This document shows positions 22,856-33,286 of a stretch of 64,000 bases of DNA, piece by piece (the stretch's first letter is position 1; each line of letters opens with the position of its first letter). This DNA comes from Biomphalaria glabrata (lineage: Eukaryota; Mollusca; Gastropoda; Planorbidae), in contig NC_074723.1 in assembly GCF_947242115.1 (NCBI RefSeq), positions 27,482,043-27,546,042 on the forward strand, read 5' to 3'. The notes below the pieces were generated by a model. That model had not been told where the DNA came from and searched no databases. It saw only the letters and a list, made by a program, of their open reading frames with translations. The position numbers and the translations under genes are program-made.

Positions 22856-23332
22856 TCTCACTAGGGACTAAAGAAAGAAGATTGTAGGTAGAGTAACACT
22901 AATATACTTTGCGTTCCTGATGTACAATACTATATCCCACTAATACAAATAATAAGTCAACTGCAATACAAAATAAACAGCTGAACACAGGTGATGTACT
23001 GTTATCTCCCTTGACAAGTGTGTTTGTCTACAACTTAGGGACGGGTCTGTAATGGTGTAATAGAGGCGTGAAGGAAGCTGTTGCCTTAACTATCCTGGGT
23101 TCCAACACTAGATTATCTTCATTAAGTGTCTTTAGGTCAAAACGAAAAGAAATGATCTAAATTTGCTCGCTTCAAAAGGACCAGCTTTTTAACCTGCATT
23201 TTGTTTTAGAAAACAATGAAAAAAAGTTTGTCAAAATGAAATCCGGACTTTGTTTAGACTCTGCATTACATTGCAATTCTCCCAGGATCAAAATAAAAAA
23301 GAATAAACTATTTTCAAACATTTTAGTTCTAG

Positions 23333-23722
23333 ATAAATTAACAATATAAGTATAGCGACTATCTTCTGAGACATTGAAATAGTGTATTATAAATTAGCAG
23401 TATAAGTATAGCGACTATCTTCTGAGACATTGCAATAGTGTATTATAAATTAGCAATATAAGTATAGCGACTATCTTCTGAGACATTGCAATAGTGTATT
23501 ATAAATTAGCAATATAAGTATAGCGACTATCTTCTGAGACATTGAAATAGTGTATTATAAATTAGCAGTATAAGTATAGCGACTATCTTCTGAGACATTG
23601 CAATAGTGTATTATAAATTAGCAGTATAAGTAAAGCGACTATCTTCTGAGACATTGCAATAGTGTATTATAAATTAGCAATATAAGTATAGCGACTATCT
23701 TCTGAGACACTGCAATTGTGTG
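23333..23722. repeat. 56-bp minisatellite, about 7 copies
   Basis: The unit includes AGTATAGCGACTATCTTCTG and AGACATTGCAATAGTGTATT. The period is exactly 56 bp (landmarks at 23355, 23411 and 23467), and the copies differ by only a few bases. Confidence 0.95.
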
Positions 23723-24151
23723 TTATAGGCTATAGAACTTGCCAAAGAGAAGTGCTTGTCCAACTTATTTCAGGACTATCTAATCAAACATCAGTGGAAA
23801 TGTCCTAAAGGCGACACTCACTGCACTGTTGATAGGTGCACTTCCGGCCTCTTGAAACAAGAGAAGTTATCCAAGATGAAAAAGATATTTTAAAAAGGCC
23901 AGTTGGTGTGTGTGTGTGTGTGTGTGTGTTTGTATGGGTGACATACTAAGAGAATGTGAAATTGATGCTAAATGTCAATGTGTGTGTTTGAATGTCTAGA
24001 CTTGAAGAAGATCTCAGTGTATTCAAACTAATTGTACAGAAATTGAAAGAGAAACAAGTCAACCTCTAGAAACTTGTGGGAGTGTTTAGTGTTTTCTTTT
24101 AGTTCACGTGTAAGTAACTTGAAGTAGGAATCGTTTTAGTTTCCAATAGTT

Positions 24152-24484
24152 GATTGTGTAAGCAAAAGTGTAAAATAGTTGATTATGTAAGCAAGAGTGT
24201 CAAATATTTGATTATGTAAGCACAAGTGTCAAATATTTGATTATGTAAGCAAAAGTGTCAAATATTTGATTATGTAAGCAAGAGTGTCAAATATTTGATT
24301 ATGTAAGCAAAAGTGTCAAATATTTGATTATGTAAGCAAGAGTGTCAAATATTTGATTATGTAAGCAAGAGTGTCAAATATTTGATTATGTAAGCAAAAG
24401 TGTCAAATATTTGATTATGTAAGCAAAAATGTCAAATATTTGATTATGTAAGCAAAAGTGTCAAATATTTGATTATGTAAGCAA
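24152..24484. repeat. 29-bp minisatellite just upstream of gene B, about 11 copies
   Basis: The unit is GATTATGTAAGCAAGAGTGT plus CAAATATTT (29 bp). The array ends 92 bp before the proposed start codon of gene B, so it lies in the expected promoter or 5' UTR. Confidence 0.95.
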
Positions 24485-24575
24485 AGTGGCTGCATTCTGT
24501 CCTGCTATTAAATGCTGTGTAGTTTTGTCTAATTGTATTTTTTTGATCCCTTCTCTCTAGACCTCAACCACGACG

Positions 24576-27500
24576 ATGTTTGGGCCGATACTTTGTCTCA
24601 TCTGTCTGTTGATCAAAAACTCGCGTAAGTTTATAGAAAACTTAGATATGTATGTATTGTAGAAGGATAAAATAGTTAAATAAAATGTAATATGTCCGAA
24701 TGAAGCTTCATATTTTTGGGGTTGTTTATTTGTAAACTCATACAATTATTATAATTAGAATATTTTAAGAAACCATGTTGCCATGGTGATGGCAGACGAT
24801 TTGAAATTTTGCGTTCCACTTAAAAAAATGTTGAAACAACAAAAACCTTTTTTTTTTAATTGTAAAATAAATATTTGACTAATGAATAGAACCTTATACT
24901 TCACACAATTATTTGTTTCATTTCTTTTTGCATTGGCCTTTTGAAATGGTTTTCTCTGTCAAGCCCCCCCCCACCTTTCCCAAAAAAGTAACATTAAAAC
25001 AAAATTTGACACTATTGCAGCAAAATCTAATTTCTCAAGATGAACAAGAAAAAAAAAAGGCCACGGAACAGAATTCACTTGAACTAAATCCAAAATCATT
25101 AGATCGAATTCTGTCCTCTAATATCTAAATGAATTAAACTAAGTTACATCTGGTTTTTTTTAGTAATGAGCTCTAGTGCTTAAGTTTGGTTCTCAAACTG
25201 TATTTTGTAAAAAGGGATAAAGACAAACACACCTCAATTAGTAGATCTAGATCGAAGTGGATAACATTGTTAGCAACATGTTTCCATTTAAATTGGCCAA
25301 ATTATCTAGGTCAGGTGGATACAGAAACTTTGGACACTTTCGCCAGACAAGGATTTCTTAACTCTTCTAATAATAGAAACAGTTTATGAACTGTAGAAAC
25401 CATTAAAAGCATGGATAAATGTTAGAGAGTGTGTAGCTTACGAGGTCAAGATGAATACTTGTAAACGTCTGCTATTATAAAGGTAGAAAGAGCTGGATGG
25501 CTGCCTGGTCGTGCGGTTTGCTCGCTGGACTGTCGTTCGGATTTATCGACGGTCGAGGGTTCAAACCCTGCCCGCTCCCATCCCCCGTCGTCCTGCGGGA
25601 GGTTTGGACTAGGAAGTAAACTATCTTCAACTTTGAAGGAACATCCGAATTATGTAAAACAACAAACAAACAATGAGCAATGCTTGCTAGAAGTACACAT
25701 ATTGCTGCGCTGAGCCAGTGTTCTAGATTTCTAGAGTAATAATGTAGAGTTAACATTTTTCTGTAGCCATACATACCAACAAAATGACAAACTACCTGAT
25801 GTACTATTCAACATGTATTTTATTGGACTTGGCTAGTAGAATGACCAAACACTTCTAATACTATGTGCCTGTTGTATCCACAGACCAGTCATTTCGGGTT
25901 ACTGCTGACCCATTGAAAGTAGAGATAGGAGTGAGCCCCAAGCTTGACATTCTCTGCAATTATCCTCCCGCTGCAAATAGTACGATCATCTCTATCATCG
26001 TCTCACATGCCACAGGTAACCAGAACCCTCATTTTAATGAGCTGATGTCTGTGACAGGACCGAATGTCACACACGACTTGGCAAGTCTCAGTCAAGACAA
26101 TGTGACTCTCTACGGAGCAGTGAATGCGCACAATGGCTCCTACGCACAGATCAGCTGGAAGAATCCCACCGAAAAAGTTCTCGGTCTGTACAAGTGTGAC
26201 ATATTGGGCATTGATCTACTAGGACATCTGTTTGAAAGCTACGCTTTTGTCTTGGTTTCAGTGGAGACGCCAAATATGGACATATTCGCTGATAGCGTGA
26301 GGGAGTTACTTGAGTCCGTTGATAAAATGCAAAGTAAATATATCTTTTTTTTTCTTAGAAAAAACATTTCATGCTTGCTTGCTAACTGCAGACCTGGAAT
26401 AGGTGAATAGGTGAATTACAAACCAAAAAGCAAACTGAAGTCAATGTTTTTTAAAATAAAGAAACAAAATTAGGTAAATAATACAAAATATGCAGGCCAT
26501 TCAATACCTTATTTTCAATAATTCATCATACAGCACTACTTGACACATATTCTTACAAACAAATAGGGGCATACGCAGCAGTTATTGCCAACGTAATAGC
26601 ACTTTCTAGAATCTTAGAAACTTCTATTCTAAATTTCCATTAACTTTGACCTTTTGAAAAAATATTTTTTTTGTTTCCTGACCTCTTTCTCTGATTGGTT
26701 AACTATAATGAGCACGTGCTTACTCTTTAAACTTCTTTTGAACTAACCTCTTTTTGATGAAGTAGAATGAGGTCACAGTATCCATACGTATCAGTGAGTA
26801 GTTTCAAAACCAACATCTAGGGCAGTGGTCTTCAACCGGGGGGGGGGGGGGCGGGCAAAATGAAAACATGGATGACAGTTGTTTTTTTTAAACTATTGTG
26901 TTACTGATCTTCAAATTTAGCGGCAAAAAGTAGACTTACACAATTATGTCATCAGTAAAAAGAATTTTAACAGTTAATAATAATAATAATAATAATAATA
27001 GTAATAGCTTTTATAAAGCGCTACTTTCATGCTCATAGCATGCTCAGAGCGCTATGGTCCAATCTCATTTGTGGCCCAATGGGGGGATGGGGTGTTTGGG
27101 AGAAGGTTTTCCGTGCTGCCTTTAGGTGCTCAGTAAACACAACTCTGCTCGAGTCTGGTGTCTAACCTCGAGCCCCCTTCAAAGGTAGCCAGGACAAACT
27201 AAGTTCAAGCGTACTTAGCCTCTCGACTACGCTAAGTATAAGGCATAAGAGAGATATGGCTGCATTTAAATATTTATGTTAAATGCTAAAACTGCGGCCC
27301 AAATATGGAATTGTTATTTTTAGCATTTTCCTCGAAAGAAATGGTTGAAACTGGGGTTAGTAACAAATGTAATGAGTAAATAAAGAAATAGACTGGATGT
27401 AACTACTGGAAGAGATTTTTATTTTTCTTTGACAAATATTAAACCTGACTTTTCTAATGCTGTAAAACTGCATCAGGAACAAGACACTCATTATTTAAAG

Positions 27501-27889
27501 CTCATTTTATTTTTCAGTGGATTCAATATTAATAAAAGTTATATTAAATATTAAATAATTTAATACTAAACCTAAAAATAGTGATGTTCCTTAATTTAAA
27601 ATGAAAACTAGTAAACAAAAGGAACAAAAAATCCTGAGAATGGGAATAATAAGTTACTGTATGTAATTTTATAAAGTTTAAAATTTAACAATCTGTTGCC
27701 ATTTGATGTTACTTCACTAGTGTTTGTAAGGGCACTCTGTGAGGTTTTGAAAGAGATATACGAAAAGGTATCGATGAGTCAAAAAGGTGGACAAATACTG
27801 ATCTAGGTATAGTGAATGGCATGAGTAGATCAACAGTTTGATAGGCTATACATATCTTACGTGCTCAATGGCTGACAGCAATTACTTCA

Positions 27890-27926
<37 letters not shown>

Positions 27927-28508
27927 CGAATATATGTATATATATATATAACATATATATGTTACGAATCTCCCTATCCGGGCTCGCTGCAAATTGCACC
28001 AAACGACACCACCAACTTAAAGAACTTGACAACTCTGGGCTTGAAAATAACGTAATAGTTTAATGTCAATAAATAACAGCCAACACTGTACAATTGGCAG
28101 CACGTAACACAAGACTGTACAAATATCTCTCCGCCGTATCAACTCTTGCACTGGTCTCTCTGTCTCGTCTCGGACTTGTACTGAGCCGTTGTAACGAACT
28201 GTAGATCGGGAAGTTGTGACTGACTGGTCTCTGATACCTTCGCTCTTTATATAGGGTCCCTGCTGGCCTTCTAGAACCGGACAGAACGTCGCTCGACCAA
28301 TCTGGGTGGTCAGATGACTACATCCCTCGTGACACTCCTGAGCTCTGTTCACGACGTCATCCTTCCCGAACCATCATGTTGACACTCGTCTCGGCCGACC
28401 GTCGTAACTCGTCACGGTTGACCGCTCGTCTAGCGCTGGCCTGGGGCGATTTGCGTTGGCTGACTACACACACACCACTACCCCCATCTGTGCCACCACC
28501 AGGTTTAT

Positions 28509-28578
<70 letters not shown>

Positions 28579-28902
28579 CGATGTTTTCTAATTAGACCTG
28601 TTGCTGAATATCTAATAACTTACTTATCTGTCTACTTATCTGTTTGTTTTTCAAAAAGTTAATTCCTAGAAACGAAAGCTGTTCTATGCAGCACTTTAGA
28701 GTCTAGATAACTTTGTAGTTTATTATATGTGATACTACTGGCCGTGATGTCAGTTATATTTTATCTAATTTATTACTAGACTAAATTCTTTTCTACTTTA
28801 ATATATATAATATAAAAATATATCATCATTAAGCTTTTTGTTTCAGAATTCTATCACTACATGGGAGATATGCTCAATGATGCTGCCGTCTCATTGCGGT
28901 AA
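24576..28902 (+). CDS. Gene B: secreted IgSF-only relative of the CREP/FREP family, CTLD missing (3 exons)
   Basis: Exons are 24576-24624 (MFGPILCLICLLIKNS, donor C|GTAAGT), 25884-26333 (IgSF; acceptor TATCCACAG, donor A|GTAAAT) and a proposed 28847-28902 (acceptor TTTTTGTTTCAG). Both introns are phase 1 and the chain closes in frame at 184 residues. The IgSF domain has cysteines in DILCNYPP and LYKCDI and ends in the usual amphipathic segment (MDIFADSVRELLESVDKM). The last exon encodes only KFYHYMGDMLNDAAVSLR and its TAA abuts AATAAA (28903-28908). No CTLD is visible before the next gene. Exons 1 and 2 are well supported. Exon 3 is inferred from splice phase, stop and polyadenylation signal, and could be wrong. 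The product would be an Ig-only secreted protein, or the gene may be a decayed CREP. Confidence 0.65.
25491..25672 (+). mobile_element. tRNA-derived SINE, family B, copy 1
   Basis: A tRNA-like head (GCCTGGTCGTGCGGTTTGCT with B box GAGGGTTCAAACCCTG) is followed by CCCGCTCCCATCCCCCGTCG and a tail with CAAACAAACAA. It lies in intron 1 of gene B. A minus-strand copy lies at 29985-30110. Confidence 0.75.
26820..26866 (+). other. Possible hAT-type terminus
   Basis: GGGCAGTGGTCTTCAACCGG resembles a hAT terminal repeat (compare 6205), followed by a G run. I found no matching opposite end nearby. It lies in intron 2 of gene B. Confidence 0.3.
26976..27236 (-). mobile_element. tRNA-derived SINE, family A, copy 2
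   Basis: Minus-strand copy in intron 2 of gene B, with an (AAT)n tail at 26976-27000 and TAGCGCTCTGAGCATGCTAT, CAGCACGGAAAACCTTCTCC and GCGTAGTCGAGAGGCTAAGT on the reverse strand. The (ATT)n tail marks its 3' end. Confidence 0.8.
27893..27916. repeat. (CA)n followed by (TA)n
   Basis: Short dinucleotide tracts just upstream of the solo LTR. Confidence 0.9.
27960..28512 (-). mobile_element. Solo LTR (fossil) in intron 2 of gene B
   Basis: On the minus strand it begins TGTTATAAACCTGGTGG and ends GATTCGTAACA, so it has TGTTA...TAACA ends. It contains a TATATAAAGAGCG promoter-like box and AATAAATAA-like words in the expected order. It is flanked by ATATA on both sides (27955-27959 and 28513-28517), although the site is an AT tract. 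No internal genes remain. A diverged relative is seen at 45530-45745. The minus-strand open frame within it is not a gene. Confidence 0.7.
28513..28576. repeat. (AT)n microsatellite
   Basis: About 32 AT dinucleotides directly after the solo LTR, in intron 2 of gene B. Confidence 0.95.
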
Positions 28903-28908
28903 AATAAA
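28903..28908 (+). terminator. Polyadenylation signal proposed for gene B
   Basis: AATAAA directly follows the TAA stop of the proposed last exon. The resulting 3' UTR would be very short. Confidence 0.45.
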
Positions 28909-29366
28909 GTCAGGAAACGAAACTTAAATGTGTTCTTTTGTTTCATATATTGAACTGGTTAGACTTTTTTATGCTCAAGTGGGAACAATAAAAAGAATAC
29001 AATTTTAGTAGTATCATGCCTATGGTAGTAATATTAATAATTAATATCTTATGGAAATAAACATATCAATGTGATTACAATTCTAGAGATAGTACTATTT
29101 ATCAACGACAAAAAAAGAGTTATTTTTTCTTTCAGATTTGTACTTACCAAAGAATAATGTATCAAAACTTTTAATAATATTAAGGTTTTATTCATTAATA
29201 AAATTACAAAACTATGCCAGTATTGATATTTTTTTAAATTCTAACTATGCACTCACATGAGAAGATGTTGAGTTACTGCCTACCATGAAAAGAAATACAA
29301 TGAAAAACTGATTTGTTCTATATAGACTATTATTAAATAATTACAACAAAGTATTACATATGTAAC

Positions 29367-29880
29367 TAGTCGATAGCATACACCGCTATTTTGTGGGACA
29401 AGCCTTAGGCAACTGCAAACTATGCGACCACAGTGGGACCCGCATTTTCATAGGACCCGCGCTAATTCTAGGTGTATAAATTATTCAATTAAACCATATT
29501 ATAACTTAAAACAGATTTCCCGCGGCCTCCTGTCGATTTACCATGAGCTCTTGGAAATCTCCCGAAATTACAAAATATACGAAAAAGTCCTTAAAATATA
29601 CGGAAATATGTACACATAAATTGTGTCAAAGATAGATTAAAACATTTGGTAATTCTTGCTATTGAGCGTGATCTATGTAGGAAACAGTATTATTATGATA
29701 TACTGTATGACTTTGCTACACGCAAGGCTCGTAAAGTAATTCTGTACGTAGTGAAGGATGAATAAAATGGATAGACGAATTTATTTCACTTATTATCCGC
29801 TTCCCTACCCCAACTTGGCCCCACGAAATCCACTTTGCATAGGGCCCCACAATGGTTAAGTCCGGCCCTGCTATGTACAT
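29367..29880 (+). mobile_element. hAT-family remnant, plus orientation
   Basis: It ends in AAGTCCGGCCCTGCT, a CAGGGCCGG-type hAT terminus. Inside is the coding remnant near LAIERDLCRKQ (29649-29690), which matches the hAT transposase C-terminus seen better at 31430-31615. It is the inverted partner of 31400-32012; homology continues a little past the terminus (TAGTCGATAGCATACACCGC). Confidence 0.55.
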
Positions 29881-29984
29881 ATATATATATATATACATAG
29901 TAGATTACTTAATCTCTTTCCATGACTTCTTGGTCACAATGGTTATGTCCGGCGCTGGTATTTAGTGTTTGTAAAATGTTTTAC

Positions 29985-30110
29985 ATGTTTTGGGTGTTCC
30001 TTCAGAGCTGAAGTTTACTTTCTAGTCCAAACCTCCCGCTGGACAAAGGGGGATGGGAGCGGGCAGGGTTTAATAAATTTAAACGACAGTCAAGCGCGCA
30101 GGAAGCCGTC
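29985..30110 (-). mobile_element. tRNA-derived SINE, family B, copy 2
   Basis: Minus-strand relative of 25491-25672 (GGATGGGAGCGGGCAGGGTT; CGACAGTCAAGCGCGCAGG). It is more decayed. Confidence 0.65.
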
Positions 30111-30319
30111 CGTAGTGTGAACACTACTCTTGTGTTTTCGTGGGGTGACTATCCGCAGAAATAAGAGAGTGATCTTTCCTTTACTTCTTGCTCGTCTAAA
30201 CTGTTGAGGGAAGAAGAGAATTATGTAGATAGATTCTCTTTATGGCTCAAGAGTTTGTGCAAGACACTAGAGTTACCCTACGAAAAAAAAAAGAGGGGGG
30301 GAGAACAAGTAGTATTCAT

Positions 30320-30580
30320 TCATCACTAAATAGCAGAGCCGGACGTAGCCATTGTGGCCTAGAAGTCATGGAAAGATCACATTTTTCTTTCTGCAAGTCG
30401 GAATAGAGTTACCCCACGTTACCTTAGAGGCGAAAAAAAAAGGGGAGAGGGGAGAACAAGTAATCTTCTCTGTATTCACCCGTCACTAAATAGCAGGACC
30501 GGACTCAACCGTTGTAGGGCTCTATGCGAAACGGATTTCGCGGGGCCAAGTTTGGATAGGGATACGGATAATAAGTGAAA
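30320..30580. mobile_element. hAT terminal fragments
   Basis: Two partial copies of the terminus-like sequence AGAGCCGGACGTAGCCATTG and AGGACCGGACTCAACCGTTG, each followed by GGGCTCTATGCGAAA or similar, repeat the end sequence of the neighbouring hAT remnants. Confidence 0.4.
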
Positions 30581-30619
30581 ATTAAGAATGTGTATTAGAA
30601 AATGAATTCATTCTTTACT

Positions 30620-31396
30620 ACCTACAGAAAATGAGCTACTAACAAAAATAAAGGAAAGAATAGCAGGAGGCAACAGGGCATTTTATAGCACCCATCATTT
30701 ACTTAAGAACAAAACAGTATCAAAGAAAACCAAGGAAATAATATACAAAACCATAATAAGACCAGCAGCAATGTATGGAAGTGAGACCTGGACACTGACT
30801 AAGACATTTGAAAATGTAATAAATACTTAGGAACGTAAAAATTCTTAGGAAAATCTATGGTGCTATACAAGATGAAACAGGGTGGAGGACACGCACTAAC
30901 CATGAGATATATTAATTGTATGAAGACCAATCAATAGTGACCGAAAAAAAAAAGAACAGACTACATTGGGCAGGTCACCTTGAAAGAATGTCAGATAACA
31001 GAGGAGCAAAAATTGTTTACAAGCAAAAGCCAAAAGGCGGGCGACCCAAAGGCAGATCCGAGTGCGATGAATTGATGTTGTGGAAGCAGATCCGAGTGCG
31101 ATGAATTGATGTTGTGGAAGCAGATCCGAGTGCGATGAATTGATGTTGTGGAAGCAGATCCGAGTGCGATGAATTGATGTTGTGGAAGCAGATCCGAGTG
31201 CGATGAATTGATGTTGTGGAAGCAGATCCGAGTGCGATGAATTGATGTTGTGGAAGCAGATCCGAGTGCGATGAATTGATGTTGTGGAAGCAGATCTGCA
31301 ACAGCTTGGGGTTAGGGCGTGGAGACGAAAGCCCCCGGAGAGATCTGAATGGAAGGATGTGTTGAAGCAGGCCAGAGCCCTCCATGGGCTGTAGCG
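30620..31396 (+). pseudogene. LINE polymerase C-terminal fragment with tandem insert
   Basis: Translation shows AGGNRAFYSTHHLLK, IIRPAAMYGSETWTLTK, ERKILRKIYGAIQDETGW, RLHWAGHLERMSDNRGAK and KPKGGRPKGR. After the tandem repeat it continues LRAWRRKAP-type sequence to SEWKDVLKQARALHGL and a stop. This is the C-terminal end of a non-LTR retrotransposon ORF2. Stops and a 34-bp tandem expansion (not a multiple of three) make it a pseudogene. Confidence 0.75.
31049..31296. repeat. 34-bp tandem repeat inside the LINE fragment, about 7 copies
   Basis: The unit is CAGATCCGAGTGCGATGAAT plus TGATGTTGTGGAAG, nearly identical between copies, which suggests recent expansion. The 127-residue minus-strand frame across it is an artefact of the repeat. 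Confidence 0.95.
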
Positions 31397-31399
31397 CCA

Positions 31400-32012
31400 C
31401 TGGGATAGATGGATTTACTAACTACAGAATTACTTTACGAGCCTTGCGTGTAGCGAAGCCATACAGTATATCATAAAAAAATTATTCTGTTTCCTACATA
31501 GATCAGGCTCAATAGCAAGAATTACCAAATGTTTCAATCTATCTTCGAGAGTTGTTGACCTCAAGTAATTCTTCACTAGTTTGAGGCGCGAGAAGTTTTT
31601 TTCTCCAGATTCCACAATTACGGGTATTGTATAATGCCATTCTTTTTATCGCGCGTAGTATTGGCGTTTTCCATTTTGACCGACACCCCAAAATGATATT
31701 TTTTTTGTCTATATATTTCAGGAATTATTTTTTTTTTTGGGGGGGGGGGGTTCTAAAGATTTTAATAATTTCCGGAGATTTCCTTGACGTTTTCGTATAT
31801 ATTGCACTTTCAGGAGATTTCAAGGAGCTCCTGGTAAATGAGGAGGCTGCGAGAATTCTGTTATAAGTTATAAAATGTTTTAATTTAAAAATTTATACAC
31901 CTAGAATTAGCGCGGGTCCTATGAAAGTGCGGGGCCCACTGCGGTCGCATTGGTTGCATTGGCCTAAGGCCGGCCCTGTAAAATAACGGCGTATGCTACG
32001 CCGTGGGTCGAC
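31400..32012 (-). mobile_element. hAT-family transposase remnant, minus orientation
   Basis: The minus-strand frame 31615-31430 reads SGEKNFSRLKLVKNYLRS followed by EDRLKHLVILAIE, the conserved C-terminal dimerisation region of hAT transposases. The outer end carries GGCCGGCCCTG (31966-31977). Together with 29367-29880 it forms an inverted pair around about 1.5 kb. Confidence 0.7.
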
Positions 32013-32309
32013 TAATCTTGTATAATTGTGTTATTAAAAAAAAACCATAATGTGTTCTAGTTGTTGGTCTGTCCGTCTGTCCTTCCATCTATTTGTTTGT
32101 GGTATTTTAATGTCAAATCCTGAAAGCGCTATTAAATCTCTGACCTCTCGATGGACTTCATTGTTAGAATCATCACCAGGTTAATTAGAAAGTCTTAATG
32201 ACTTAAAACAAGTTTTCTTTATTAACAAAATCAAGCATTTAAGCTTACAATCAAACTGACTTTGATATTTGTAAACTTATGTACATTATATACAATACAA
32301 TTTTAAATA

Positions 32310-33270
32310 AGCAAAATATGAAAATCCTTTTTTAAAAAAGAAAAAAAAAGAAGCAAATATAGAAAGGAAGAACTCCGTCCTTAAATCTATAGCAATCTAT
32401 AATGTATATGTTATTTCCGTTATTCGATTTTTTTAAAAAATTAATTAACAATCATTTTATTTATAAAGCGCTGTTAACAAACAAAATATAGACTCAAGGC
32501 GCTGTAATAACATTACAAACACAAACACGACAGTTCAAATGACAAGTTAATCTAAAAAGAAGTTTTAAACAGATAGGTCTTAATGTTCTTCTTAAAACAT
32601 GTTGTCTGTCTGAGATCAATGGGGAGTGAGTTCCAACCCTTTGGCACTGAAAAAAACCCGTAGACACTAGCTTTTAAGGGAGAAACGTGGCACTACTGAC
32701 TAATTAATAATGATAGCTTTTATATAGCGCTACTTTCATGCTTATATCTCTTTTGTGGACCAGTGTGTGGAGGAGGGGGTATCTGGGAGTAGGTTTTCCG
32801 TGCTGCCTTTGGGCGCTCAGTAAAGACAACTCTGCCCGAATCGGGTGTCGAACTTTGAGCCCCCTACATAGGTAGCCAAGCCAAGCCACAAGTTCAAGCG
32901 TACTTAGCCTCTCGACCACGCTTCCCACTTCCCACAATAACACAATAATTGAGTATTTTTGTTTATTTGTTAGGTACAAGAAATTATAGTTTAAAGGAGA
33001 ACGCGTGAAGGAGAAACAGCGTTAACAGTTAATTTAAGGGGACTAAACCCAACAAATTTAGCTATATATGTGAATTCTGGTGAATACTGAAGACTGGAGT
33101 ATTAGTTTTCCTTGTTGCTATTTAAAAAAATAATGTGTTACCAGAAATTAATTGTCTAATTGTTTTTTTTTATTGATTCATGTCTTGTCAATGTCAATAA
33201 ATAATTGTGCGAAGTTTCAGCTTGATCCGAGAATGGGTGTGGGAGAAATAAAGTGTATATAAAATGATTT
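32310..33270 (+). repeat. Dispersed repeat family R, copy 2 (interrupted)
   Basis: Motifs of copy 1 recur in the same order: GGAAGAACTCCGTCCTTAAA, then AGGGGACTAAACCCAACAAA, then CAGCTTGATCCGAGAATGGG and AGAAATAAAGTGTAT. A SINE-like block and SINE family A copy 3 are inserted in the middle. Confidence 0.6.
32703..32930 (-). mobile_element. tRNA-derived SINE, family A, copy 3
   Basis: Minus-strand copy, with the (TAAT) tail at the low-coordinate end and GCGTGGTCGAGAGGCTAAGT at the high end. It is inserted in family R copy 2. Confidence 0.75.
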
Positions 33271-33286
33271 CCGCCCAGTAGCACTG

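Larger units (their letters stand above)
22860..24575. other. Divergent intergenic region between genes A and B
   Basis: This 1.7-kb region should carry the promoters of both genes. It holds two minisatellites (23333-23720 and 24152-24484) and a (GT)n tract near 23906-23930. I see no convincing TATA box. Confidence 0.5.

Noticed and set aside
28017-28352. 111-codon minus-strand frame
   Set aside because: It lies wholly inside the solo LTR and has no gene-like features.
31017-31400. 127-codon minus-strand repeat protein
   Set aside because: It is the antisense reading of the 34-bp tandem repeat in a LINE fragment.
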